DNA of 64,000 nt from Isoetes taiwanensis (lineage: Eukaryota; Streptophyta; Lycopodiopsida; Isoetales; Isoetaceae), in contig JAJEKV010000298.1 in NCBI GenBank assembly GCA_021234155.1, positions 310,001 through 374,000 on the forward strand, given 5' to 3'. The position numbers were made by a program, and so were the translations under genes. This document shows positions 11,441 through 22,734 of the stretch, in pieces (position 1 is the first letter of the stretch; the number at the start of each line of letters is the position of its first letter). The notes beneath the pieces were generated by a model. It did not search any database. It had not been told where the DNA came from and saw only the letters and a program-made list of their open reading frames with translations.

Positions 11441-13543
11441 AGTAGTATTGGATATACTGCTTCCAATAGTATTATATTTAACTAACTGTTATATGATAAC
11501 TTTACGACCTTTAAGATATGTCATCATACAATTATCGAGGCAATACTTATTTTAAAAAGTATTTTAATTATTTATCATATGGCTAGGGTTTATATCATCG
11601 GATCCAAGTGTTGAGCATGTGCCTCTCGCTCGCTACTTGGTTGGTGATGTATCAACCTTACATGTATATACTTTATAGTTGCTATACTTATGAGAAGATA
11701 GACAAATTCTTATTATATTTGTCATGACCCTATGAAGGTTAGTTAAATGGCTTTGGAAGGAATTACATCCTTGGGAAGGTTTAACTAAGATTTTATGTAA
11801 TTATTATCTTACTTTATCTCGATACTGAGATATCTACACAAGACAAAACTATCTATGCAGTTATTATGAACATATAATTTATCAACAAGACATTAAAGCT
11901 TATGATACATGCCCTCATGGAGTGCTATCGATGCCCTGCATAATAGTATACTTAATATTATATAATTTATGTAGTTATACAAGGTTCACAACCCTGAATA
12001 ATTTAATTAAGAGCTAGGCTACTAGCTCATTCCTAGGTGTGAATGCTTTTCCCATCATGCATTCTATCTATTATGCAAAGCCTCTCCCCACCTTAGTTGT
12101 TGCACCCACTAAGGCTAGAATACATCTCCCCATTGAGCCGGTGTCAACTAATTTGGAGACGGCTTGGCCGTTTGTATTGCTTCCATTTATTCGCTCCCCC
12201 GCTTTAGTGCAATTGGCTATCGCGTCAGTCTTGCATGCTGAAGGACACATAGACATTAAGCATCTATCCATCTTACGCTCTATTTGCTTTGGCTACATGC
12301 GGAACGAACTCTATTTCACGGGTCGACTAATTTGATGGCGATTCAACCCCTAAGATATAGGTAGGTTCAGTCCTAAGATTGAGCCCCCACTTTCTTCATA
12401 AGAAAATGGTCCTACACCTCAATGTATCCTATCCCCTTAATTGATGTTGTCATAACCTCTCAGCTAATCTATCTACCTTAAGAGGCTATATGCTTCTTAC
12501 CTAACACATTAATTTAGTAGCCTTAGCTAACATATTTAATCATCTATGATGGATGCAGCCATCATTTTTAACATATCTATCCCTAAGCGATGAGTTATTG
12601 AATTATTTATAACAATTCTAAATTGCAAGGTTTTATTATCATGACAATTCCTTTTGTCTCAAAAGATTATGTGATTAACATACTTCTTATTTTTAGATGT
12701 ACCTTTCATGTATTATTTCATTTTATATTCTAGAGATCCCCCTTCCTTAGTTATTTACTCTCTTGGAATATTCCTATCAATTGAATTGATGTCATCATAA
12801 CAAGTTGGCCGGACTTGTTAGATATCCTCAAATCACGTTTGATTCTTCGGTTTTGCTGCATCTTCCTCGTTCTGCTTGACTCCGAGATTCCTTAAGGTGT
12901 TGCAACTGTAGTTGACCTTCGTGTGTGATCTGAGTTCGTTATCTCAAGCCGCATAGAGCGTTCCTCGATGTAAACTCTTGAGTTGAAAATGCCCCTCCTT
13001 AATGTGTTTACCTGTCATGTGGTGTTGTGACTACTCAGTGTCCATATATGGAGTGTGTCATTACAAGGTTGAAGATGTGTAGTATCATTGATCGCTTGGG
13101 GGTACGATCACCTGGTTGTTGCAGTCGGGTGTTCTTGCATGTCTTCGAAGCTCTGAGATAGTGATCGTCGGTTAGACAGTGTCATTTCTCGGCCGTTTGA
13201 ATTTCTGAGTGCGACTCCTGTTGCTTAGATTTTGCTTCGTTAACCTGCAAAATTGCAATGTGAGAATAAGCAAAGTATAAGAAATTGCTATATGAGAATA
13301 AACAAATCATAAAAAACAAAACTGAAAGTGATACTTTTGGAGCAATTTAGCATCCACTGCAAAGCCTTTGACATGACATAGGATCTGTATGCTTGGACTC
13401 ACCAGACACAGGAGAGTGTTTTTGAATGGACCAGCAAACACAAGTATTGCCAAGCCAATATTTGGACCTTGCAAAACTGGGACAAAAATATATTGACATC
13501 ATGCAAACACAATGCTATCCTTTATGTGAGTGTTCTGGACATC
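11441..13543. other. Gene-free stretch with a faint gypsy remnant
   Basis: No supported gene. On the reverse strand around 12070-12260 the frame ending in NGQAVSKLVDTGSMGR weakly resembles the block at about 6430-6500 (NGRLVTEVVDTDPIGSG) after the decayed chromodomain, so it may be another 3' tail of the same gypsy family. The rest is AT-rich and unremarkable. Confidence 0.35.
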
Positions 13544-15113
13544 TGTGACGTATATTATATTGCCACGTCACCCGTACATGTCACGGATGACATGTACTTG
13601 GTGGTTGTAGTAGGTTGCACCTAGGGGGCAACTTTGAATATTGTGCATGTTAAATAAACATACACAATTAATAACCCCATGGGCCCCATTGCCAAATGGC
13701 TAAACCCCATTTGCCAATGTTCTAACCTAACCCTAAGGGTTTCTATATAAGGGTTCCCCCTTAAACCCTAAACCCTTCTTTCTTCCTTGCATTTTAGGGT
13801 TTCCATAGAGCTCCTTTCTCATTTTGCATTTAGGGTTCTCTTGCGCCATTTCGGCCAAGTGAAGACCCCATTTCGCCTTGCTCGGCTCTGCAAAGCCGTC
13901 TTTGCACAATAGATCATCGAGTACAGCCATCTTCAGCAAGATCAGAGACATGGATGCGTTCCGAGGAACCGGAGCGGGTCAAGGACCAGGTATCTAGTCA
14001 TTCTGTTGTGTAAAGCCGTCTTTGGGCTAAGCAGTGAGGTAGTTTAGCATATTCATTTAGCCATAGAGGCCTTATAGATCCCGAGATCATAAGCCCTAAC
14101 TAAGGAACCTAACTCTGTATTTAGGTAGATAGATTAAGATTATATTCTTCATTTCAAGTTCCGTGATGATGATGGTATTTCATTCGGTGACCTCCATGTA
14201 TTGGGAAGGGGGGTAGAGACCCTAGCAGCCTTGTAGAAGATGATCCTAGAATAGTATCATTAGTACCCAATTATTGCGGCCTGTACGCAGGAGCCCACCG
14301 GGTTGAAGGTGGAGGGGCCAGACCGGCAGAACAAGGAGGTATTTGTCCCAACACAGATCAGTCCCTCTGGTGTGTAAAGCCTACCAGGGACTCTAGTGGG
14401 CTAGGTCTAATGCCTTGTCACTGCATGTGGGCAAGGCATGGGCTCGACACCCGTGGAGTGATGCGTCACTCTCCGTTGGGTTCAAGTCGAATAAGGGCAG
14501 TGGCCCTCTAGCCACCTGTGTTAGAGCATGGAAGCCTCTGGAGGGAGAGTGACCTTCCTCTTGCCTCATCGGGGCTGAGGAGATGCAACTCAGTAGTAGC
14601 ACTTTTGGCTATGTACCCGGCAGGCTATGGTCCAGTCCCAAGACTTATCATCCCACTTTGCAAAGTGTGTACAGGAGGGGCGGATGGAGTGGACTACCCA
14701 ACAACCATGTTCCTTTGCCAGCCAAATCCATTGCCATGAATTCTGTCTGCAACGACTTCTGGAGACCCAGCTGTCAGTCGAACCCCTTTGAGTCAGAGCC
14801 CCGGGTAGGATTCCCTTGTTGTTATTGAACATACTAATGATGTTGTATATGTGATGATGATGATGATGATGTGCTCACCCTTCGAGGTGATCGTATTTAT
14901 ATACTGTTAGTTTGTGCTCATGTTTGTTTATTCACGCTTCCGCAGATAGGTCGACCTGATGGGAGTCGGGTCAATGACACATCCATTCTTCCCTTCTGGC
15001 TCATTCCACTGAGAGTGGGGTCAGGTGGATGGCCCTTGTCAGTGTAGCTGCCAGGGGGAATGCTCCTCCTTCGAATACGATGGTGCATCGTATAAGGAGT
15101 AGGGGACGTCACA
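13544..15113 (+). repeat. 5' LTR (1570 bp)
   Basis: Starts TGTGACGT and ends ACGTCACA, a perfect 8-base terminal inverted repeat with the TG...CA boundaries of LTRs. The end sits one base before the primer-binding site. It matches the inverted LTR at 1-1560. It contains a promoter-like TATATAA at 13744 and a GAT repeat at about 14854-14870. Confidence 0.9.
13744..13750 (+). promoter_or_regulatory. LTR TATA box
   Basis: TATATAA in the upstream third of the LTR. The inverted LTR copy has TATAAAAG at the equivalent place, so the box is conserved in the family. Transcription would start near 13775-13785, defining the R region. Confidence 0.5.
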
Positions 15114-15114
15114 G

Positions 15115-15126
15115 TGGTATCAGAGC
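15115..15126 (+). other. Primer-binding site (initiator Met tRNA)
   Basis: TGGTATCAGAGC, complementary to the 3' end of plant initiator-Met tRNA and the commonest PBS of plant LTR retrotransposons. It begins one base after the LTR end. Confidence 0.95.
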
Positions 15127-15326
15127 ATGATCTTGGCAGACCAAGATCGAGCACTGACCATTTTCCCATAGGACTAACAGTAGATTCAAGCCTTGGGAAA
15201 TAGCCATCCAAGCAAGAGCCTCGAAAATTGTGATTTTTTTTCCAATTTCTAGTGTAGTAAATAGGTTAATGCTAAGTTAGTAGTAAGTTAGCAGAAACCC
15301 AACCTAAAATGGTCAAAAATAGTTGA

Positions 15327-15397
15327 CCCCTCACAGAGTGCGCCCAGACCCAATCGATTTGCAAACCAATTCGACCTTGGCGCACTGTGTGAGTGGT
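15327..15397. repeat. 71-bp palindromic repeat, copy 1
   Basis: Begins CCCCTCACAGAGTGCGCCCA and ends CTTGGCGCACTGTGTGAGTGGT. The two ends are reverse complements with a few mismatches and the centre holds a second, weaker palindrome. The same unit recurs at 17187, 17391 and 17596, with a decayed copy at 15538. Confidence 0.9.
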
Positions 15398-15537
15398 GGA
15401 CCCTTATTGACCTAGTAGATGTATAATTTAGCTAAACTAATGGTACAGTTCAGCTTATCTCCTTGATTCTAGCTAGTTTTGCATGTTATAACACTAAGAA
15501 ACCCCTTGTAAATTGAAAATTGGACCCAAGAGATGAC

Positions 15538-15603
15538 CACAGTGAGTGCCTGGACCAAATCCATTTGGAATCTGAATTGATCCCTGGCGTGATTGTGAGT
15601 GGT
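15538..15603. repeat. 71-bp palindromic repeat, degenerate copy 2
   Basis: CACAGTGAGTGCCTGGACCA through CTGGCG and GTGAGTGGT aligns along its length to the other copies, with more substitutions. It starts about 211 bases after copy 1. Confidence 0.65.
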
Positions 15604-15813
15604 GGATGCTTTTTGGGTTAAATAACCTAATGTACCCCTCAGATCTTCACAAATACCTTCTAGATTGGCCCAATATGGAATTGCAAGTCCAAACCCTAAA
15701 TTTCCCCTACCTATAAATAGAAAGTTAGGGTTCCTCATTTGTCCCCAGCGCCTTCGGAGAACAGCTAATCCCAGAAAACGATTTCTAGGGCTTCGATTTC
15801 TTCAAACAAAGAC

Positions 15814-17046
15814 ATGGCCCGCACCAAACAGAGAGCCGGATTACTGTGTCCCCTGGACATGTCAGCGCCCAAGAGAAAGCAGCTCGACAAAAGGCCCGAC
15901 GGGCTCAGGAGCGAGCCGAGTGGGATCACGAGGAGCAGAAGGCCCAACCTAACCCAGGTACCCAGGAGGAGGCCCCTGAGCGCCAGGAAGAGGAGCGGCC
16001 CCGCGACCTTGAGGAGGGGGGTGAAGAACTCATAGCGGAAGAAGCAGCAAAGTTACTGCAGAGGGAGCTCGAGAGAGAGCTCTTCCAGGACCTTAACAAG
16101 GAAGACAAGAAGGAGAAGAAGAGGAAGCGGGAGCACGAGGACGGAGTAGAGAGGAAGTCGAAGGAGGAGCGTCGCAGGGAGAAAGAGGAGCGGCGCAAGA
16201 GGATGGAAGAGAAGAAGCAAAAGAGGGAGGAGAAGAGGAGACGACGGGAGGAGCGGGAGAAGTTGAGGGCAGCAAAAGAAAAAGCTCCTGCGCTGCCAAA
16301 GGACACGAAGCACAAGATGAAGACGACTCCCGCCAAAGGAGTCACTATCCAGGAGCCAGACCCCGAGAAGCCTCCATCCTCATCTGACACTGAGTCAGAT
16401 GAGGGAACTAGGATGCCCGACCCAACTGAGGCCTCGGGACCCTCAAACACAGCGCGGGAGGAGGAGGATGTGGTGGCAAAGGCACCCCCGTACCCTAGGT
16501 GGCCGTCGCCAAAACACCCCAGTGACAGTACCAAGAAGCCCAAGCCGCAGAGGAAGTCGTATGTACTCAAGCATGAGCTTGAGTACAGAAAAAAGTTAAA
16601 AGAGTACACTTCGTACATGAAAATGTACGAAGAATACTCTAAGTATTATAACGAGCATAAGGTCACATTCGTCGAAGGAGGCCGACCGACTAAGAAGAAT
16701 ACTCTGAAGCCGCCACCCGAGAGACCTGCTCCACCAAAGAAACCACAGAAGAAAAGGGCGGACTCCAAATTTTCCAGAGCTGCTAGGGAGATCCGACATT
16801 TTCAGCAGAGCTATGGACTTGTCATCCCCAGAGCGCCCTTCGCGAGGCTAACACATGAGATTTTGCAAGAATTCGATAAGTCCAAGCGAGTCACGGACGA
16901 TATGTTGCTGGCGTTACAGGAGACGGTCGAGCAGCACCTAGTGCAACCACTTCGAAGACTCTGTTGCATGTGCTATGCATGCAAAAAGAGTAACTTATAT
17001 GCCAAAAGATATAAGGCTAGCCCAATACATAAAGGAGGCATATTAA
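15814..17046 (+). pseudogene. Histone H3-like ORF carried by the retrotransposon (two frame shifts)
   Basis: The ATG at 15814 opens MARTKQ, the exact N-terminus of histone H3. A second frame (open from about 15816) then runs through a long Lys/Glu/Arg-rich region (about 15880-16330, probable coiled coil), Pro/Ser/Asp-rich segments, and from 16767 an H3 histone fold. That fold includes REIRHFQ, PFARLTHEI, EF and [11 protein letters not shown] at the positions of the H3 alpha-N, alpha-1 and alpha-2 helices. At 16954 the match returns to the first frame with [20 protein letters not shown], the H3 loop-2/alpha-3 signature, and stops at 17046 after AQYIKEAY. H3 is normally about 136 residues; this would be about 410. 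The MARTK start, divergent tail and LVIPRAPF recall CENH3, whereas MPKDI recalls canonical H3. The two shifts compensate, suggesting decay of one ancestral frame. No introns were seen. It lies 0.7 kb after the PBS, on the element's sense strand. Confidence 0.85.
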
Positions 17047-17186
17047 GACTGTATTAAATAAATTTTGTTAATAAATTTGTAATTTGGATGAGTTAATGTG
17101 TTTAATCAGGTGTAAATAGGATGTGTTATTACGTTCTGTACTTGGAATTAACAAATTTGGAGCAAAACCAAGTGTTTTTGGCCCCA

Positions 17187-17257
17187 CCCCTCACAGAGTG
17201 CGCCCAGACCAATTCGGTTTGCAAACCAATTCGACCCTGGCGCACTGTGTGAGTGGT
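17187..17257. repeat. 71-bp palindromic repeat, copy 3
   Basis: CCCCTCACAGAGTGCGCCCA through GGTTTGCAAACC (perfect 12-base palindrome at the centre) to GCGCACTGTGTGAGTGGT. First of three copies at 204-205 base spacing. Confidence 0.9.
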
Positions 17258-17390
17258 TGAGCATGGTTTGATGCCAAATCTTGTCCAAATGCAAAAAGTA
17301 AGTATACCATTCGACTCAGCTCACCTTAATTAGTAGGATTTGACCCCTAGTTTGTAGAAATTGGCCAACCCTAACTCAAATGGAGCCCCA

Positions 17391-17461
17391 CCCCTCACAG
17401 AGTGCGCTCAGACCAATTCGGTTTGCAAACCATTTCGACCCTGGCGCACTGCGTGAGTGGT
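17391..17461. repeat. 71-bp palindromic repeat, copy 4
   Basis: Starts 204 bases after copy 3. The inter-repeat sequence also aligns (CTTGTCCAAATG, AAGTAAG, TAGGATT), so the true unit is a tandem repeat of about 205 bp. Confidence 0.9.
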
Positions 17462-17595
17462 CGACCCCAAAACTAGACCAAAACTTGTCCAAATGAGGCA
17501 AGTAAGAGCTCAATCCGACCTATCTCGACGCGATATGTAGGATTCCATCTTTAGTTTCCATGTTTGGCATCATCCTTGACCCAAACAAGGCCCCA

Positions 17596-17666
17596 CCCCT
17601 CACAGAGTGCGCCCAGACCAATTCGGTTTACAAACCGATTCGACCCTGGCGCACTGTGTGAGTGGT
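17596..17666. repeat. 71-bp palindromic repeat, copy 5
   Basis: Starts 205 bases after copy 4. The centre GGTTTACAAACC keeps dyad symmetry with one change. Confidence 0.9.
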
Positions 17667-18426
17667 CACACTAAAATTGCCGTAGCTTGTCCATAGTTTC
17701 CCTAAATTAGGTGAAAGGGTCCCTAGAATGCATTCTTTAGCGTAGTTAGCGTGTGAATTGTATACTTAGATCTTAGAATCATAGATATTCCACAACTTGA
17801 AATTTCCCAAAATTATTGTTTTGCCTATAAACAGGACCACATGTGTCATTTGCATCCTACACCCTTGCTCCTCACTCCAAGCCAGGGAAAAAAATAGCGA
17901 CAATAGTACGGCTAAACTATAAAGGAAGAAATTTTTGGAAAAAAGAAAAAAATCGCCAAATATTTTCAAAGTTGACCTCCCTTACACCAAGATTTAGCCA
18001 AACATAAGAAAGAAGGAGAGGAAAAATTCTTCCACTTTAGCCATACTTTTTAATAGCTAATGTAAAATATATTATGGAATAGAGGTTGCTAATACTATAT
18101 TAGATGAACAGTTTTTTGTTCTCCAACTAGTAGATTTCTATTATTAATATGTTCGTACAAATAAAAAGTTTGGCATAGCATAAATGTTTGGCTAAAGTTT
18201 ATATAAAGGTTCAAACAAAAAATAGTCAAACATTCAAAACTAGTAAAGGAAAATTATTCAACTTTAGCCAAACATTCGAAAGTTTTCATATGTATTTTGG
18301 GTTAAATTAGCCAAAGTTAACTAATTTAAAATATGACTTTAGTAATTTTTTCCCTGCTCCAAGCTGATTTTTCAGGCCTCTAAGATGCTTCCCTAACTGT
18401 TTGACATCCCCAGCTGCTCATTGACC
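17667..18426 (+). other. Non-coding leader between repeat array and second ORF
   Basis: AT-rich, without a supported ORF. The words TTTAGCCA/AACATT recur loosely, for example at 17993, 18035 and 18260. It lies inside the retrotransposon. Confidence 0.45.
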
Positions 18427-19935
18427 ATGGCAACCACTGTATTCAGGTGATGGTACAGCGCCACAGCTCATGTGGCCGAGGCTGACATCAAGTCCGTCTT
18501 CGCTGTCTTCCAGAAGGAGCTTGATGTGGAAGCCACCATCAACGCCACCCCCTTTTACCAAGACATTATATCTGAGTTCCATGCCAAGATAGGACCATCC
18601 TTGGTAGAACTCCCCCGTTGCATAAGATATTTTGCCCCCAGCATGGCCCTTAAGTCAGCTCTGCAGGACATCTCAAACATAGACAAGTACTTAGAGAACA
18701 AAGCAGTTCGCCTACCCAATTACATGTCTATCTCTGTCAATAGGAGGAGGTACTTTTCCTATATAGCAGCCATAGTTATTTTCCTATCTCTTCGAGGCCA
18801 AACCCAGATAGAAGAACCCTCAGTGCAGCCCTTAGAAGTTGAACCCATGGCCATGGCCGGCTATGGCAGCAGCAAAAGAGGAGCAGATGCGTCTCGAGTA
18901 CGAACAAGAGGGAGAAGAGGAGGAACACGGGTCGGATTCAGAAGACATCGACCTAGAACAGGAGAGGCAGCAACTCCAAAGCTTTGAAGAAGGACTCAGA
19001 GCAACAAGAAGAGCACTACCACTTGGGCAAGGAATAACAAGCTTGACCCCAGTGTTCATAGGAGGAGAAGCATACTTAAGCCTCCATGACATTAAAAATC
19101 TTCCAGAATGCAGAGGTAGGGGTTTCAGAGTGGATGAAATTCTGCATCTCCTACGGCAACAACCAGATCTCGACGACTTCATCGATCGAGAAATTCAAGA
19201 CTTCTCCATCAAAGATAAGGGAAGCTGTGACATACACGCGCTTAGACGTCATCGCATTATCGAGGCTTACATGTGCATCGACAAATGATGATCGGCGGAA
19301 TTGCCGGGCCGGAAGAAGAGTTCCTGGCAATCCAAGAGCACATGAGCATCAAGGGAAAGTCGACATCAGCACTCTTACCTAGCTCATCAACAACGGCACT
19401 AGGGCAGCATGGAGGCAGCATCAACCTGAGGAAATTAGTGCACCAGGACTTCAGAAAACTAGAGGAGGTGCAGCTTGACGAGTACGCGGGAAGACATAGG
19501 GCAACCTCGGCATCTGGTGAGGAAGCAGGGCATGATAAATCCCTCAGGTACTACCTTCCATTACTCCTAAACAGAAGAATAGCGGTTATATACCGCCAAT
19601 TCAGCCCACGGGGTGAAGAAGGGGTCTTTATGCTTATCGCCCTCTCAGGAATTGGAAATCATGCTCGATTTGCCCCAAACATCGACGATGCCATCCATAT
19701 CAAGAGAACGATAGCATTAAGTATTTTCGACTTCGCAATCCCCTACAGACGGCAGGGCAGGTTGGCAGTGACGGCAGCATATACTTCGGATAGGAGGATC
19801 GAGGACTTAATGACAACGCTCCAAGAAGGCACGGCCACAAACATCCTCAGGAACCTAGGGAGAACAATCGGCACGGCCCAAGTGAAGAAATTTTTAGAGG
19901 ACAACCCCGACTACTTGAAGAAATTCCAGGAATAA
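18427..19935 (+). pseudogene. Unrecognised retrotransposon ORF upstream of gag
   Basis: ATG at 18427 (MATTVFR, then an in-frame TGA) leads into a continuous coding-like segment from 18472. It shifts frame near 18890 into an acidic stretch (EEEEHGSDSEDIDLEQERQQ), and shifts back near 19262 to run to a stop at 19935. Joined across these shifts it would be about 500 residues. It has no zinc knuckle, protease or reverse-transcriptase motif, and no obvious membrane or signal segment. The C-terminal third (RYYLPLLLNRRIAVIYRQF) looks like a folded, mixed helix/strand domain. I do not recognise the family. Position and strand make it part of the element; an extra structural protein or a captured gene are the main options. 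Confidence 0.6.
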
Positions 19936-20107
19936 AATTAGAAATGTTTTAAAAATATTCTGATATCTTGGATGTATAAGTATTATTATGAATGTAAATG
20001 GTAATCTCAATTATGTTCTCTTGGTATATTTATTTCTCCCCACAATTATATCATCAAACAACCAATGCAACGACAAAACAATGAACTAATCATCAGAGTA
20101 TAATCTA

Positions 20108-21505
20108 ATGTATGCAGCTAGAGTACCTAGAAATGTTGAACAACAAGGACATCATGACCAAGAGCGTACTCCACCAAGGCGTTTCCAGCCAAGAAACCCA
20201 CGCCAAGAGTTTGATGCAAGAATACCGAGGAGGAAGAGCTATCCGATTCGGGATCCGACATTCATGAAATAAGGGCATTGCTGGCAGTAGCAGCAACAGG
20301 AGGGCAAGATCAGAATGTGCCATTGCCAGAAACACCGGCCGACCGAACAGTGCAGCAAAGGAAGAGAAGCTGGAGAAGAAGATCCCCTAGCTCGGGTTCC
20401 TCCGACTCTAGTTCAGACTCTGATTTCGGATCGGAAGAGCAGGAGGAGAGACAGGACCAACGAGACGACCCAAACCGTGATAGGGGCAGGGCACAATATG
20501 ACTATCAGAAGAAGGTCGACTCAGCGCTTAGCAATGTCTAGAAAGCAAGAAAGCTCCAGCAGTTCTCAGGAGACACCAGATCTGGAATGGAAGCAGAAGC
20601 ATGGCTTGATGAAATGAGGGAATATGGTAACGCTTATAGCATGAAGGACAAGGACAAAGGCAGAGTAGCTACAGCCAACTTGAAGGGAGCAGCTAGGATT
20701 TGGTGGAAGGGCTATGCCAAAGCACATGGACTGAGCAGGGACAGTTGGAGGTTCAAAAAGCTTGCTAAGGCATTCAAGCGCCATTATGTACCAAGAGAGC
20801 ATAAGTGCCACATGATGCAGCAGTTTTGAAAGGCACGCAGTGGAGGGTTACATAGAAGGGTTGAATGAGGAGATCCGGAAACTAGTAAGAGCAATCAACC
20901 CTAGGACGGTGTCAGAAGCGGAATCCAAAGCAGTCAGCTTGCAAGGGACGGAACCCCAAGAGAATGCACCAAGGCAGCAGTATTACCATGACAAGGGGAA
21001 GGGCACGGGAAGCTATAGCCCAAGAGCGGCGAGCCCAGTAGCTAGCAAGCCTCAGTACAATGCTAATTACGGGAAGTAGGGCAATGCAAAATCTGGCAAG
21101 CAGGATAAGAAACATTTGACCTTCAAAGAGCAAGGAGGGGGATCCAACTATTCCAAGGCAGTGAGGCAGTTTTTGCAATCCATTCCCAAAGAGAAGAAGC
21201 AGGAGTGCATAGAGAAGCAGTTGTGCTTTAGGTGTTTCCAACCAAGGCATAGGACAAACAATTGCCCCTTGATGATGAACGTAGCATTAGCGGAGATGGG
21301 ATGGGAGACACCAACGGAAGCTGATGACGACGATGCACCGGACTATATTCATGGTAAGTGCCATATTTTTGCAGCCATTGATACGGAGAACGCAAAAAGC
21401 CAGTACCAAGTAATCTCCATAACGGGGAAAGCCAAGGAGAAATCCTTCATAGTCTTGATAGATACAGGGAGCACCCATAACTTCGCATCGCCAAGAATGG
21501 TATAG
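20108..21505 (+). pseudogene. gag: gag polyprotein with zinc knuckle and start of protease (broken)
   Basis: ATG at 20108 starts a basic segment that meets a stop at about 20270; the adjacent frame continues. A gag core follows at 20590-20830 (AWLDEM, GAARIWWKGY, WRFKKLAKAFKRHYVP), the usual retrotransposon-gag pattern. Stops at 20539, 20827 and 21077 interrupt it. At 21224-21265 lies a zinc knuckle, CFRCFQPRHRTNNC (CX2CX4HX4C, intact). The aspartic protease motif LIDTGSTHNF follows near 21453-21482. A stop at 21503 separates this from the pol frame. The key zinc and catalytic residues remain although the frame is broken. Confidence 0.85.
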
Positions 21506-21508
21506 ACA

Positions 21509-22563
21509 TTGAAACTTAAGCCCTTGAAGTCAAAGCCTAGACCAGTTGTGTTGGCTAGTGGAGCAATCAGGCATACAGCAGGAAAAAGAATTAACTTCAA
21601 CGTAGACTTGCCGGGAGTCAACGTAGCATTGGGAGCTGAAGTGATGAACATCGGAAAATATGATTTGATAATAGGAATGGAGTATCTCGGACCAGCAGGA
21701 GCCATCATTGATTGTGGCAAGCGTAAGGTGACTTTAACAATGCCGGAAGGCAAGATCATCGAGATAGCAGGTAAAGAAGTAACACCAATTATGCAATGCA
21801 TGTCGAGTCAGAAATTACTTAAGTGCATAAGGAAGGAGCAAGTGGCCTACATCTTCAGACTCCAAGCAGACCAGGAAGGGACGGAGGAAGAGAAAGAGGC
21901 CAAAGCATTGAAAAAGCTCCCAAAGCCTATAGCAAAGTTGATAAAGAAATTTCATGACTTGTTTCCTGATGAGATCAAGCAGCTTCCACCCTACAGAGGA
22001 GTCGAGTGTGAAATAGCACTTGAACCAAGGACTAAGCCAACTAGCAAGGCACCTTATAGAATGTCAACCGAAGAGTTGATGGAGTTGAAGAAGCAACTGC
22101 AAGAACTGCTAGACCTAGGGTTCATAAGACCTAGTGTCTCTCCTTTTGGAGTGTCTATCCTTTTTGTGAAGAAGAAGGATAGAAGCCTTAGGATGTGCAT
22201 TGACTACCGTCAATTAAATAAGCACACCATTAAGAATAAGTATGCCTTGCCTAGATCAGATGATCTCATGGACCAGTTGCAGGGAGCGAAGGTATTTTCT
22301 AAGATAGACTTGAGATCAGGTTATCACCAGATCAGGATCAAGGAAGAAGACATCCACAAGTCGGCTTTCAGAACGAGATATGGCCACTATGAGTTCACGG
22401 TGATGCCATTCGGTTTGTCCAATGCGCCAGCGGCTCTCATGAGGCTTATGAACGATGTATTCCACGAATTCTTAGATGCTTTCATCATAGTCTTCTTCGA
22501 CGACATCCTAGTTTACAACAAGTCTTTGGAGGAACATGCCCAACATTTGAGGAAGGTACTTGA
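21509..22563 (+). pseudogene. pol: pol: protease remainder and reverse transcriptase, cut by a transposon
   Basis: The first part (to about 21800) is the rest of the retropepsin fold, with DLIIGMEYL. The reverse transcriptase follows: [69 protein letters not shown] and the catalytic box FFDDILVY. Both active-site aspartates are kept. The frame is open for about 350 codons, then is interrupted at codon LE of KVLE by a DNA transposon. The open frame continues at 26497, where joining the flanks restores the expected KVLEKLRRHQL. Confidence 0.95.
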
Positions 22564-22734
22564 AAGTTGCATTTAATTAAAGTGGGACAAATCTTGAATT
22601 TTGGGACTCGGACTGAAAATGGGACTCATACTCAATTTTTTTTTTGAATTGAGTGCTAGAATAGAATTTTGTCTTAATAAAACAACAATAACATTTACAA
22701 ACAACAAACCGAGAAAAGAAGGGGAGTTTGAAGG

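Noticed and set aside
1-15113. The two related LTRs as the two ends of one element
   Set aside because: They are in inverted orientation and each has its own polypurine tract or PBS pointing inward, so they belong to different insertions.
15926-16618. Reverse-strand 230-codon Ser/Leu-rich frame
   Set aside because: Exact antisense of the Lys/Glu/Arg-rich segment of the H3-like ORF; composition is a mirror of that low complexity.
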